DNA from: Moringa oleifera
Lineage: Eukaryota; Streptophyta; Magnoliopsida; Brassicales; Moringaceae
NCBI GenBank assembly: GCA_021397835.1
Contig: JAJFZO010000028.1
Span: 2,589,501-2,653,500 of the forward strand
Reading direction: 5' to 3'
DNA: 64,000 nt
In this document: piece by piece, positions 22,294 through 35,479 of the stretch
How the letters are laid out: every line of letters begins with the position of its first letter
How positions within the stretch are numbered: the first letter of the stretch is position 1
Program-made: the position numbers and the translations under genes
The notes under the pieces: model-generated
Database searches by the model: none
Told to the model about the DNA's origin: nothing
Seen by the model: only the letters and a program-made list of their open reading frames with translations

Positions 22294-25200
22294 TTACAAA
22301 CTGTCATCATCATTGTCATTCTCTACATTGGTATCTTCTGTAACATTACTTTCCATCCCTTGTGCCACATGTTCTCCACCATCATCGTCAACATCATCTA
22401 TAAGCCAATTTGAATCATCTTGCACATCATTTAGAGTTTCAAGCCCCACTTCATTAGATTGATCTCTATTGAGAGATGGCATATTACCCATGTCAAACGT
22501 AGCCCTTAATTTCACATGCTTGACAACAAGCCAATCTTTATGAATCTCATCTTTAATACAGAACACTTTTTTGACTTGTGTTGCTAATACAAAGGGATCA
22601 TCAATCAAATTATTACCTTTGTGAGTCAAGTATGAAAAATTCATAATGTTGTTTCCAAATCCATCTATCTTGCAACCTCTGTTGATATCAACCCAATCAC
22701 ATTTGAATAATGCAAACTTATATCTACCATAATAATTTAATAGAATAATGTCTGTTATTGCTTCATAGTAACTAACTTCTTCTTCAATAGGTCGCTTATC
22801 CCTTGCACTAGCATAACTTGTTGTTTTGACATTAACAACAACTCCACTATTTTGAGTTTTCAAGTGTTTTTCACGTTCTCTAGTTTGAAACCTAAATCCA
22901 TTGATGATATACCCAGTATATTTTCTAATCACTTCACTAGGACCACGAGCAAGCCATTTAATTTGATATGTAACTTTTGTATTTTCTTGTGCATCCAAGT
23001 ATGTAACCTATTTATTTTAGAAAAATAATTAATATAGAACATTCTAAATCGAGTAATGTATCATATGTCAAATTATACTTACTCGATCATGCAACCAATC
23101 ATCAAAAGTTTGGCTTTAAATCTTATCAATATAATATTGTGATAACCGACATGGACGATTTTGTCTCTTAATAACTTCCTCATGTTCCCTACATGTAATA
23201 CATCATATAAGAATCCAATTTTCTTTAAAAAAAAAAAAGTTATATTTTGTAAGAATAAAAGGTATCTTTTATATCTTACTTTCGAAATATGGTTATTGCA
23301 TCGGTATTGAATAACACATAACGATGAGTTTGAGCTAACGTTTGCTTGTTTAGCACAACTCAAGATACCCTCTTTTGCTTTTTCACTTGAAACCCTTGTA
23401 ACCTTTTTTTACCCATGGGTTTACTTCTAGTTGATAAAATAGATACTCCTTGAAATTTGGAAGTATCATCCTCAAAATTTCTTATAGGTCCATTTAACCT
23501 AGTTTTCAACTCCAGATAAGTATTTTGAACAAAAAGTTAAACTTTCTTGTGCTAATTACCCTTCTGCAATATTTGAACCTTCCAGTTGAGTTTTGTTGCA
23601 TACATATGACTTGAGTGTCAATAGAAATCTATTTGAATAAGAACAATAATGCAACATCTTTAATATATTCATTGATATTTCATTTTAAGAAACAAGATAT
23701 ACAAAATAATTTAATATTTACCTCTCAATAGGATACATCCACCGATATATAACTAGACTAGCAATTTTTTCCTCATCAACCAGATGAGTAACTAAATGCA
23801 CCATAATAGTAAAAAATGAAAGAGGAAATATCTTTTCCATTTTGTAAAGAGTTAACATAATAAATGATTAAAGCCGCTTAAGTTCACAATCATGAAGCAC
23901 TTTGGAGTAAATGTTTTTAAAAAAATTGCATAACTTAATTATAACCATACTTACACAATGTGGCAAAGATCATCATAATGCTATGAGAATAAACTCTTGC
24001 ATTAAAATATCACAATCACAGCTTTTGAGCCCCAATAACTTACGTTGCTTAAGTTGAACACAGTTTGATATGTTGGATAAATATTGATCTAAAACTTTTA
24101 ATTGCTCAAGAACATTCAAGAAAATGTCCTTTTCTCTCAAAGTCATCTGATAACAAGCCTTGGATAAATACTCCACATTACTATTAGGGCACTTTTGTGG
24201 ACGAAGCTCATTTCTTATACACATGTCTTGAAGATCACGTCTTGCTTTGTAGTTATCTTTTGACTTTCCTTCTTGTCCCAATAATGTATCGATAATATTA
24301 TCACAAACATTTTTTTCTATGTGCATAACATCTAGATTATGATGCAATAAAAGATGCTTCCAATAAGGTAAAGAAAAAAAAAATGCTCTTCTTTTTCCAT
24401 GGATGTACTATACCCTTATTTCCACTATCGTTCAAGAATTCTAGTTGCCTTAAAACTGTGCTCCCAGATGGTAGTGTAAGTGCACTCCTGCATTCATGAT
24501 TTGCATCAAAAAGCATGTCGATCAAATCGATACTTATGGTCAGGCTTCAACCATCGATGATGACACATATAACTAAACTTTCTACTGTGTTGTAGCCACA
24601 TTAATGCAGTTTCATAGCCACATGATGGATAAGCATATTATCCCTTTGTGCTGCATCCAAATAGGCTAGCATATGCTAGAAAGTCATTAATAATCCATAT
24701 TAATGTAGCATGTAGTTGAAATCTCTAATTTATAGTAACGTCAAAAGTTTCAATCCCAACTTCCCATAAGTCTTTCAACTCATCAATCAAAGGTTGTATG
24801 AAGATGTCAAGTTTATAACCAGGTCTAGTCAGATCAAGAATCAACAAAGAAAGAATAAAATTAGGTTATTTCATGCACAATTATGGAGATATATGGAATC
24901 AAGATAACAAGCCAAGTGCTGTGAGTAGCACTAATATTCATGAATGGGTTAAAATCATTGGAAGCCAATCCAAGATGCACATTACGAGAATCCATGACGA
25001 ATCCAAGATAATGAGAATCAGGTTCCTTCTAAGCTTGTGAATCTGTTGGATGTCGTAAGAATCCATCCTTAGTGCGACCTTCATCATGCCATTGCATTAA
25101 AGCTGCAGTCTTTAAAGGCGTAAACAGTCTTTGTAATCTTGGTTTTAGAGGATATCAACGCAAGATCTTTGCAGGTTCTTTCTTTCTCTTTCTTGGAGTC

Positions 25201-25974
25201 TGCTCAAAGTCATCTACTGCAATATTTTTGCTTAATTTCCACCTTCATAAACCACATGTTGAACATATATCTACATCGACTGTCTTTCCAAAACAACATG
25301 CAATTATTTGGACAAACATGAATCTTCTCATATCCAAGACCCAAACCCTTGATGATTTTTTTAACCTCATAGAATGATTCTGGCAATGTGCTTTCCTTTG
25401 GTAATGCATCTTTTAGTAACTCCAATAACATTGAGAATGACTTGTTACTACATCCATTAAGTTACTTCATCCATTACGGCACTTCAAATGGTACAAATGA
25501 ACTATGAAAGACAATTTTGTGTAGTTCTTGCAACCAGGATATAATTTTTTCTCAGCATCTTCTTAGGCAACTCATAAAAAACATGTGTAGGATTCCTTAC
25601 TATAGCTTCAGCTCTTTCATTAGTATCACATTCATTTCTATTTGTCACTTCATCATTCAATATATACATGGGAAAAAAAATTATGTAACAAGCCGTGTAT
25701 ATCATGTTGAAGATCACTTTCTTTCTCATTAATTATACTAGCAGAGATATCAAATGTTTCTCCATGAAATATCCATCAAACATATCCTTTGAGAAAACCA
25801 TAACAAATTAAATGATCAAAAACATCTCCCATTGTAAATCAATATGTATTCACGCATTTTATACATGGGCATAAGATTTTGCCATCTTTAGATCATCTCT
25901 CAAATGCAAAATTCAAAAAGTTGTCAACCCCTTTAATGTACTTATTGCTTGCTCTTAATGTAAGACTTATCCAT
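22294..25974 (-). pseudogene. CACTA-3 TNP2-type transposase
   Basis: Minus-strand gene with the full domain order of a plant CACTA transposase, in broken frames. It starts MDKSYI at 25,974 with a Transpos_assoc domain (GKILCPCIKCVN, DHLICYGFLKGYV, FHGE). The Transposase_21 region follows: 25,210-25,431 reads LPESFYEVKKIIKGLGLGY, EKIHVCPNNCMLF. Next is 23,973-24,347, MHHNLDVMHIEKNVCDNIID with QKCPNSNVEYLSKACYQM. The DUF4216 domain is the best preserved part, 234 codons at 22,294-22,998: KYTGYIINGFRFQTRERE, ALFKCDWVDINRGCK, DPFVLATQVKKVFCIKDE, then an acidic tail. Stops and frameshifts between blocks make it non-functional as it stands. The DUF4218 part is shortened. Confidence 0.82.
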
Positions 25975-26251
25975 GATTTATCTACTAAATAATAACTGAA
26001 CTGAAATGATCAATATTTAAAATTAAAAAAATTTGGCTAGCTTTCTAACCATGGAGTATTAAAATATGATTACAATAATACAATACAAGTGTACTAAATG
26101 CACAAAGTAACATACTTGGCTATGACATACCTAAAAAAGAAGATACAACACCACAGCAAGATGGCTTATAAGGATTTTTCTTCTTTAAAAAACCAAATCT
26201 ATAAGAAATGATTTCCAAATGATATATATGGCATGGCAATCTCTAAAATTC

Positions 26252-26820
26252 TTTGTGTAATAAGCAGTATGCAGCATGCAGTGTGCAATATGCAAAGTAT
26301 GCAATGTATAGTATGCAGTATGCAGAGAATGCAGTGTGTAATATGCATAGTATGCAATATGCAGTATGCAGTGTGTAGTATCACAGTGTACAGTGTGTAA
26401 TATGCAGTATCATAATATGCAGTATGTAGTATGTAATATGGCAGTGTGCGGTATGCAGTATCAATATGTAGTATGCAGTATGCAGTATGTAGTATGTAGT
26501 ATGGCAATATGCAGTATGGCAGTATGCAATATGGAGTATGGTAGTATGACAATATGCAATATGGAAATATGCAGTATGCAGTGTGTAGTATCATAGTGTA
26601 CAGTGTGCAATATGCAGTATCATAATATGCAGTATGTAGTATGTAGTATGTAGTATGTAATATGGCAGTATATAGTATGGCAGTGTGCGGTATGCAGTAT
26701 CAATATGTAGTATGCAGTATGTAGTATGTAGTATGGCAATATGCAGTGTGGCAGTATGCAATATGGAGTATGGTAGTATGACAATATGCAATATGCAATA
26801 TGGAAATATGCAGTATGCAA
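26252..26820. repeat. minisatellite of 'agtatgc' type heptamers
   Basis: About 570 bp made almost entirely of 6-8 bp variants of 'gcagtat' ('gtagtat', 'gcaatat', 'ggcagtat'). A longer segment is repeated with a period of about 239 bp: 'gtgtgcggtatgcagtatca' occurs at 26,444 and 26,683. Open frames appear on both strands because the repeat lacks stops; they are not genes. It lies just upstream of the CACTA-3 transposase start. Confidence 0.95.
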
Positions 26821-28675
26821 TTCAAAAAGATGAGTGGAAAGAAATTTGACCCTTACAGGTCATGAAGGATTGTTTCTATATCTTATGGATGCAAGGAGCT
26901 ATTTTTCCTGTCTTTTTTTCCTCATTGTAGATGTTAAAAGAACAAGAATTAAAAAGAGAGCATTAATAATAAGACAAGAGTTGTCTTGGAAGGATAGGCT
27001 TCAGTAAAGACTCAAGCCATAACAATTTTAACAGATCAATGGGCAAAGCAGGTTCCTTTCCATGACAATGTACAAATAATTTGCATGATGCACCATGTAA
27101 GTCAACTTTAGTTTAGGAAAAAAAAATTTGCCATCAGTAATCAAAAATAAAAAAAAAGCAATTTCTTTTCCTTCCTCTTCTATGGCATCCCAAGGTGCAA
27201 TCTTAGATACATTACAGGGCATAACAGTTGGAAATAACAGTGGGGCGAAACTTTTCAGTGGGTTTCATGTCAGGCACATCAAAGAAAGGAATGTAATATA
27301 TGCTGTACAGTGAGGTTTTCTTATGTATCAACAAAGTCCAACCTTACCACTTCTTATCACTGTAAGTAAACTCAAAACATGTTAACATAATTATGAATGG
27401 CAGAACCTGTAAGAATGGCATCAAGAGAGATGCATGGACTCAAGTAGATAATGATACTCTAAGTAGGTAGCATCAGCTTAAGAAATTTAAACAACAAGAC
27501 ATGGCAGCCTGCACAGTCCAATTTGAACGGCATGACAAAACCAAGGCTTTGTAAGGCATTGGTAGGTGTGCCTCTTTCTCAATTAAAGGTCTTCGTTCAC
27601 CTTTCTGGGCTCAGCTTGAAATTATTTCAGTTATTATGCTTAAAGCAAAAAGTTTTCACTTTATAAACTCATAGTAGTACTAGAGAAAAGAAGCAAATAT
27701 CATGGCACTGCTTCCCATGATGATGGCTCTATGGCATATTTGGTTGATGGGCTATGCTGCAAATTAGTGTGGAATCTTAAATTTAGTGACTTTTTTATTA
27801 TTGATATGCAAAATTAGGTAACAATCATCTAACTTCTTTTAGATAAATAAATGACTTTACTTGATGTCTTCTACCAATTTAGGAATGCTTCTTTTAGCAA
27901 CCCCCTAGTTGTGCCCCTAGTTCACATGTATGTAGTAATGTCAAAGAGAAAATGGTAATGAGCATACCATATGATTCATGAAATGAGTCCTTTCTCTTCA
28001 AAAAATGATGAAATTGAACTTGTTTGTGCAAGTAGAATGTTTGTGGCTTTAGCCTCTTCTACCGGCACTAGAAAGCAAAAGTTGATAAAACTGTGGAGTC
28101 CTTTAATCTACAATGAGATGCTAAGTGGAAAAGCTTTAACAAATTGGTACAATAACACATCCAAATGAAGTTAGCAAATCACTATGCAGCTTATGACACA
28201 AACGACAATCACTAGGGGAAATATATGTTCAAAGATTTAAACTTAATATTCCTAAAGCGATTAAGTTTTCCCTCTTTGAAATTTCCATATGAAGATTTCA
28301 TGAATGAGCAGTGAAATTTTTAAGCTTAAAACTAAATTGGATGTCATATTTGTCATGGCAATTCTCTATGAGAATGTAACCTATAAGTGCCTTAAAAAAA
28401 ATTAATACACATGGATTAGACAGTCTATAAGATAGGAAATCAGAAAATCTATAGGTAAGAAATTGTTACTTGGAAGTAGGAAACTGTGATGGAAAATAAA
28501 AGCTTATCCTCTCTTATTCATTACATGGATATTATATTAATTTATGTATGGGAAAAGGGCCTCTACACAGCAGCTGAAATATATGAACAAAAAAGAATGA
28601 AAAGAATACATTTTCTACCATTTTACATATTTGCATATTTACTGAGTGACATGGACATATAGGCTAGGATGCTAC
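26821..28675. other. CACTA-3 interior, unassigned
   Basis: No recognisable transposon or host domain. An open frame at 27,971-28,168 (plus) has moderately gene-like composition but no motif I can name. This may be long 5' intron or captured sequence of CACTA-3. Confidence 0.4.
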
Positions 28676-29770
28676 AGGTCGAGGAAAACCCTATGTTCAT
28701 TGAACTCTGCATTTTGATGTATAGTGGATTCACCTTCATCACTAATTTGCTTCTACAGAGGAGTAAAAAATAATGCCCCTGTACAATCTGCATACCATGG
28801 GTGATAACAAGTAAAATAACTTATGTTTAAATGGAGATATGATGGAAAACCTAACTATGACTTCTACCAAACAAGAATTTATGCTACCAAAAACACCAAC
28901 CACATATGATGCTAATGATGTACATTCTGAGATAAGACCTAAGATTTCCAATCCTTGGAAAACGCAGGTAGGTCAAAGAAGCATGGATCTGAGATAGATC
29001 CCTGTACCATCCAAAGTACATGCCATGACCAAATAGTTTATGTTGGATTTGCATGTGGCCAAGCTCAAATGACCATACAAGAAGTTTTGTTATAAAGGAT
29101 TCTTGGGTTTAAACCCATGCACCAATCATTTAGAAAATGATATTTTGACGCAACTTATGCATTTCCCTTCCTGAATAAAGGAGGATTGAAAACAAAGAAT
29201 AACTTGAGACACAGTTGCACCCAACTTCAACTTTAGCAACTAGCCATGGGAAACTAGGTCACTCGGGTAAGGAATTACTGGCAAACCTTTTGGTAGATTC
29301 AATAAAGAACAACTGTTATAGTGCATTGGTTACTTGTAGTCCACCAGAGTTAGGCCACCCAAGATTATCCCAATCTAGGGCAGGATACTCATCATCCCTG
29401 CAATTACCACATCCCTAAGAAGAAAAATATAAAAAACTAACTTAATAATAGAGAACCCATCAGATTTGTTGGGGAGATAGAAATAAACAGTGGAAGTTCA
29501 TAATCTTTCAGAATATGAAACCACTTTGGTTACCTATGACTAAATGGCTTCTGTTGTTCTTGCAAGGAAGCAGCATCTTGAGATGTGTAGAAACGGTAAG
29601 CTCCAAGCTGCAGTTTAAGGGCATTTTCAGAGTAGCATCCATTAATTCAAAGTTAAAACCATCAGCCTGAGACGAATTAGAAGAATACCGTGGAGAAATT
29701 GCAAAGAGGAGCCAAGGCCTATCTTTACCTGAAAAAGCTCTCGGTGGTTTCTTGAGATCTAAATCACTCA
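28676..29770 (-). other. exon-like blocks inside CACTA-3, possible captured gene
   Basis: On the minus strand, 28,676-28,752 is a 77-bp open block reading KQISDEGESTIHQNAEFNE then HRVFLDL. It is preceded by a pyrimidine-rich tract ending in 'ctctgtag' and followed by 'gtagc', so it looks like an internal exon. Upstream, 29,534-29,635 reads LQLGAYRFYTSQDAASLQEQ ending at a 'catag|gtaacc' donor. Sequence at 29,640-29,770 is also open (KKPPRAFSGKDRPWLLFAIS). A further block near 29,335-29,420 reads GCGNCRDDEYPALDWDNLGW. I do not recognise the gene. The blocks are not obviously in phase with one another, so this could equally be chance open sequence. The composition is less A+T-rich than the surrounding transposon. 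Confidence 0.3.
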
Positions 29771-30491
29771 GTCACAAAATTTTGTAAATGAACAAGATGT
29801 GAGATCAAAACCAAAAGAAGAGAAATGAGGAAAATTTAACACATTGACAACAATTATGAGAGAATGAGATTTATATTTTAGGGATTTAGAGTAAGAAGCA
29901 AAGGAAGAGCAAATGAAAGAAAGAAAAAGAGATACCATCTCGATAAATTTAAATAAAATAAATAAAAATTGCTTTTATTTGAAATAAATAAATTTATCAG
30001 TTAAATTAATTTTTTAATTTATTTTATATTTTTATGTAAAAGTAAATAAATTTAATTTTATCTTAATCTTTTTATGAATTATTTTTTTAAAAAATGTAAT
30101 ATTTATGTAAAAAAATTTTAACTTATCCATATAATTTTGACTTTATATTATTAAAAGATAATTTAGATTGCTTTTTAAAAAATTAATCTTAATATAAATA
30201 TCATAATAATTTTTAAAATCTTTCAATTAATTAAAATCTTTTCATTAATTAATTGGAAGGTATATGTGCATGATATGCATGTTATTGTTGTCATGTGTCT
30301 TGTAATATCATATTGAAATATATATGTTATCTTGTTCAATGAATATGATAAATATCATATGGTACAATATAGTAAAATGGGTGATTTTTTCTTTATCAAA
30401 TATTTTAATTGTCTAAAAATATTTGCTAATAATTTTTATTTATTAAAATTATTTTTACTTTACATTTTAAATTAGCGATTGAACTAATTGT

Positions 30492-30527
<36 letters not shown>

Positions 30528-30659
30528 CGATTTGATTCAGTTAAATTATGCCTTTTATTTATTTTAAAAATATTTATTCAAATTAAAATTTTACATAATA
30601 AATTTAAACTTAAAATTTTTTAATTATATTTTTTGATACATGCTGATGTAAATAATTAA
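29771..30659. other. A+T-rich spacer in CACTA-3
   Basis: Extremely A+T-rich with no coding sequence. It includes a (TA)n microsatellite at about 30,498-30,522. Confidence 0.6.
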
Positions 30660-31225
30660 CTATTTTGTGATGAACATAAAGAAAAAAAATCTATCAATGT
30701 ATGTTATGAATATATTGGATATTTAGTGACACCTGTAAATAATTATCGCTGTAGGTATAGACTTACCGATGCATAAAGATATTTGTCACTATAAGTTAAA
30801 TATTTTTAGGCATTTACTAACAAACAAAAATGATTGTTAGTAAATACAAGAGATTTATTGATGGATAGAACAAGCCATCAGTATAAGCACATATTTACTG
30901 ATAGCTAGTACAGAATCGTCACTATATGTAAGATATTTAGTGACACACATACATATTTGACACTACATACTAGATATTTACTGATGAAAAATAAATCTGT
31001 CACTAAGAGTAAGATTTTTACTTACGAGTGATAAAAATCGTTAGTATATATTGAGAATTATAACTTTTAGGGACGGACGATATAAACCATTAATATATGT
31101 ATGGTATATACTGACAGATTTTTTTGTTCATCAGTAATGATCATATATGTATTTATGTATATATACTAGTGGATTTTAACCATCACTAAAAAGTGACAGT
31201 AGTAAATGGCAATTTTTTTGTAGTG
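30660..31225. repeat. CACTA-3 right sub-terminal repeats and terminus
   Basis: Short repeats in both orientations ('tagtgacaca', 'ctgatggata', 'gtcactataag', 'ctgacagatt') leading to the end 'ggcaatttttttgtagtg'. The last five bases, TAGTG at 31,221-31,225, are the complement of CACTA. Confidence 0.85.
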
Positions 31226-32082
31226 TGTGGAATGGAAAACAAGGGATGATCTTTAAGTTCCAAAGAATAAGAAGGGGATTATGGCCATGGTTCCTCTGTT
31301 TATCTTTTGGATAATGAGGGGGGAGGAGAATGTGGCAGGGTTTTGAGGTGGTAGAGAACCCTCTAATTTAATTTCACATAGATGGGATCAAGTTTTGAAA
31401 CTTTGGATGTTAGGATTTTATTTTGTAAACGAGGTGATTTTGTAGAGTTTTTGGAAATTTTAAGGTTGTGATAGCTAACTATTCATGTATATAATAGTTA
31501 AGGATGACATGTAGCAAACGTTGAATTAACTTCATCTCCTTCTTCTAATCATTTAGGTAAAGTGAAAAAAAAGAGCCCTAATGAGAGTTGTCCCACAACC
31601 TTGAGCGTGGAGTAAGATGAAGCCATATGAAGTGCCTAAGGGTGCCCCATGCCACCCTTTCCTCATAATGAAATATGTTTTCCAGTAGTAATGTTGCACA
31701 TAATGAAAAGAAAGGTGCAAACATAAAAGATACCCCAGAGAACTAGTTCAAAAATAACTAGAAAATTCCCACCCTTCAAGAATTAACAGTTTTTCATTAC
31801 TTTCCCATACCTTAGTAACCTTTGCTAAATTCTAAACTAGCATTGCTATCATTTCCACAACGATTTCAGACAAAACCATGTTGTATACGTCAAGTAAAAA
31901 GTTTTGGACCACATGCAAAGAAAAGATGCAAATAAAACAGGTTTTCGTACTAACCATGCTTGGCATCTCGTTCATCCTTCAAATCTTGTGCACTACCACT
32001 TCTTCGAAAAGATTCAAGAGGAAATTTCCAAAATTGGCATCCTACCACTTTTTATTTTTTTTACAAAAGAAATTCCTTTTAT
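31226..32082. other. spacer between CACTA-3 and the MULE
   Basis: Not part of either element as far as termini show, so it is probably original DNA of the TEX2-like gene (intron) or an older insertion. No TEX2-like exon was found in it. A short frame on the plus strand begins 'atggccatggttcctc' near 31,284 but stops within about 25 codons. Confidence 0.4.
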
Positions 32083-32206
32083 TAAGGTTTTTTTTTCAGC
32101 ACTTACATGCATTAAAAAGACAAAAATACCCTTGCAAAAGACAATGATACTCTCGAAATTAAAATAACACAAAAATTGAAGAGATTTGGCTGGGTACACT
32201 CTTTTT

Positions 32207-32285
32207 AAGATCTCTCTCTCTTGGATCTCTGTCTCTCTTCGATCTCTGTCTTTCTTCACTCTCTCATTTAGTTTTTTCTTCTTGT
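32207..32285 (+). promoter_or_regulatory. pyrimidine-rich leader of the MULE transposase
   Basis: A run of CT repeats ('tctctctctcttggatctct' and similar) about 400 bp upstream of the recognisable transposase sequence and just inside the left end of the element. Such pyrimidine patches are common near plant transcription starts. Promoter use is inferred only from position and composition. Confidence 0.35.
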
Positions 32286-32692
32286 CTTTGTATCCAATAT
32301 CCAAAGAAGGAATCGAAGATGGTTATTAATATTTTTGACTACTTGTCATACATAAATAAGAAAGCTCGTATTTTTTATAGCGTATTTCTCAAGCTCGTGC
32401 TTTTCATAATATATTTCTCTTCAAAATCAAAACGTGCTCGAAGGTGAAAAGTGTGATAGGTATAACTTTGAACAACAATGTAGCTTAAATATAGTTTATG
32501 TCCTTTATTATATATATGAATATATATGTTTGAAAATCGTATTTTTACTTGGTAAATTGTAACATCATTATGTAATTTGCAACTTTACTCATAAAATCGT
32601 AACAAGTTTATGAAATCATGTCTTATTCTACATTATAACTAACTCTTTTCAATTGTGATTTGGAATGTTTTTTTGACATTGCAGAATACGAA

Positions 32693-35342
32693 TAATTGTA
32701 ACTTGGAATGGTGAGTGGTTTGAGTCTAGTGGTGGTTTTAAGTACATTGGCAGAGTTATCAAAACTAAGAGATACGTTGTTTGGAGGGATTTGACATATG
32801 TGCAATTGTTGGATTTGGTTAAATCTTGTATGGAGGCTGATTTCTCTAAGACTAATGTTGTACTGCATACCATAATAAGATCTAAAAAAGCTATTATCAA
32901 AATTGAGTTAGTGAACGATGATGATGTTAAGTTTATGTTGTATGATGACAACATAGTTTCCCATGTGATTGCTGATTTAGTGGAGAGAAATTTTATTGAG
33001 AATATGTTTATATGAAGGTGGAATTTCAGGATGAATCAATCCTTTTAATTCTTGTTCTGGGAGTAATCCAACTATTGAATTAGATGTTTATGGCATCAAA
33101 CCATTCTTCCACAGTGAGACTCCCCTTGACACTCACCATACCGATGAGATCAACTTAGATGAGTGGATGGACTATGATATTGCATATGAATACCTAATCA
33201 TGGAAACTTAACTTACTCAACCCATTAGTGAAGATCAATGTGAACTCATTCCAAAAATAGAACTCGACAGTGAAGAATTGAATGAGAACTTACGTCTTGT
33301 CCCACCTTATGTCCCAGTTACATGCCCGAAAGTACATAATAATTCAAGTGATGGTGTTGTCAGACGGTATAGTATGTTGGGTGCTAACTTATATGGTCTT
33401 GCATAAGCTTTTACTATATTGACACCTTTGCTAGAGGTCAATTTTTTCCAAACAAAAAAGAGCTAAAGCGATTTTTGGGTGTGCATGCTTTAACTGAGAA
33501 CTTTGAATTTAGGGTCACTAGATCCAACAAATCATTATTTTATTATAAAGAAAGAAATTATGCATGAAAAATTCGTGTTGTGAGAGTTACACAAAGGCAA
33601 TTCTTTTTAAATTAGAAGGTGTGATTTGACACATATTTGCACAATTAAAGAGTTGCATTGATGGCATCGACAAGCAAGTTCTGCCGTTATTGGAGAAATT
33701 ATGGCTGAAAGGTTGTCTACTAATGCTAGAATCATTAAGTCAAAAGACATCATGGGTGATATAAAAGAACTTTATGGCATACAAATTTTATATATTAAAG
33801 TAAAAAGGCTAAAAAGTATGCATTGTCTCTTACACATGGTGGCCCAATTGAGTCATATCAACAATTGTCATCATACTGCCACATGTTGGAGGCAATTAAT
33901 ATGAGAATTAGGGCTCATATATGCATTAAAGATGGAACTAATCGATTTAAGTATTTCTTTGTGACTTTTGGGCAATTGTTGAGGGGGTTTCACTCAGTAA
34001 TTAGGGCGGTTATTACTATCAGTGCTACTTACCTAAAAAAGAGGTTCCACAGTGTAATATTCGTAGTGGCGTGCAAAGATGAAAATGAACAGATATATCC
34101 ACTATGATGACTCTAAGAATTATGAAGCATGGGAGTGGTTCTTATAGCAGCTAAAAGAAGCTATATGTTCAGTTGAGCACTTGGTTATTACATCAGATCG
34201 TTATGCCAGTATTGCAAATGACATTGCAAAAGTCTTTCTCAATTCTTGTCATGGTTTATGTTCGTGGCATATGGCCCAAAATATAAAGAATAAATTCAAA
34301 AGAGAAGATGTATCTAAGATATTTTATAGTGCAGCTAGGGCATATTAAAAATCTGATTTTAATAAATTGATGACTAAGTTGTAGGCTAATGATTTTAAAG
34401 CCTTTGAATATATCATGAAAAAAGATTCGAGAAAATGGTCACATGTGCGTTACGCCTAGAGACGATATCAACTCATGACCACTAACATAGCCGAAAGCTT
34501 GAATTTGTGTCTCCGATTTCCTCCTGAGTTACCCGTGATGGCTCTACTAGAATTCATTCGAAACATGATATAATATTGGTTCTATGATCGACTCGAGAAA
34601 GTTAAAGTTTAGAGATCACAACTAATAGAATGGTTCACTCATTGATGACTTTGAGACAAAAAGTTTCATTACAAATTACAGCTTCCAATGTTGATTGGAA
34701 TATATTTTCAGTTAGGCATAAAGGTAAAGAGGTGATTATGAATCTTATTGAACATATTTGCACTTGTAGGGAGTTTCAAGCTGATCATTTGCCATGTGCA
34801 TATGCACTAGCAACTTTCAGGTGACATTCATGGTTTTGTTGGTAATTTTTTTTATTATTCATTGTTACTACTTAGATTAAATTCACAAATTGGTTATTTT
34901 TTTTCTAAAAAATATAATGTTGACTTCATAGCTTTTTGCTTCAACTACTATAAACAGGATCAACTAATAACAGCATATGTTAAGCCAATATATCCAGTTG
35001 GTGATAAGTCTACTTGGGATGTACTTGAGGAAGATAGAAGAGTTGTGGTATTACCACCAAATAATGGTCAATTAATAGGGCATATAAAAAAATGGAGAAT
35101 ACTTTCTGGTGGGGAGAGGACGCACTAAAAGAAGTGCTTTAGATGTATGCAATATGGACACAATCAATTGACGTGCTTGAATCCACAACATTATGATAGA
35201 GTAAGCCACTCTCGATTGTCTAAGGTGCCTGATCAGTTGCACTGTAAATGTCATAATTGTGATAGAGTTGGGCATAATTCACAAACTTTTCAAATGCTTC
35301 TCAATTCAACTTTACTAGATGATGGCACAAGTGACTTATGAT
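32693..35342 (+). pseudogene. MURA-type MULE transposase
   Basis: Plus-strand transposase in broken frames. The N-terminal region reads WNGEWFESSGGFKYIGR and PLDTHHTDEINLDEWMDYDI. The DNA-binding/transposase region (33,820-34,110) reads GGPIESYQQLSSYCHMLEAI, DGTNRFKYFFVTFGQLLRGF, HSVI and NEQIYPL. The core continues in other frames with WEWFL, ITSDRYASIAND and CHGLCSWHMAQNIKNKF. The SWIM finger is at 34,735-34,822 (CTCREFQADHLPCAYA, final His replaced by Tyr). The C-terminal zinc knuckle is at 35,240-35,300 (CHNCDRVGHNSQTF, last Cys replaced by Phe). The first catalytic Asp, expected in the 'VDATYLK' motif, is Ser (AGT at 34,021-34,023). With that change plus multiple stops it is inactive. 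Transcribed toward the minus-strand partner gene. Confidence 0.85.
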
Positions 35343-35479
35343 AATCATAATGCTTTGTTTATATTGTTGTTTTCAAGCTTATTTTTCATTATTGATTAGT
35401 ATATTGTTTAAGATTTTTAAGTTTTTATATAGTCTTGATTGTTATGTATAGGTCAATTCATATAATATTGGTAGTGTTG

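Larger units (their letters stand above)
13936..31225 (-). mobile_element. CACTA-3, large CACTA transposon (with nested CACTA-2)
   Basis: The right end is clear: it finishes 'tttttttgtagtg' at 31,225, the inverse of CACTACAAAAAAA. It is preceded by ~560 bp of sub-terminal repeats (30,660-31,225). Matching sub-terminal repeats of the same type ('cactatatgtaa', 'ctgacggaca') occupy 13,940-14,340. The outermost left bases do not show CACTA, so the left end is approximate. A TGT at 13,933-13,935 and at 31,226-31,228 could be the target duplication. The element holds a TNP2-type transposase (22,294-25,974) and a second CACTA ORF (15,653-21,270), both on the minus strand and both decayed. It also holds a receptor-kinase fragment, two minisatellites and unassigned exon-like sequence at 28.7-29.8 kb. 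Without the nested CACTA-2 it is about 13 kb. Confidence 0.75.

Noticed and set aside
26199..26820. Long Tyr/Cys/His-rich open frames on both strands
   Set aside because: They are produced by a stop-free heptamer repeat and are present on both strands at once.
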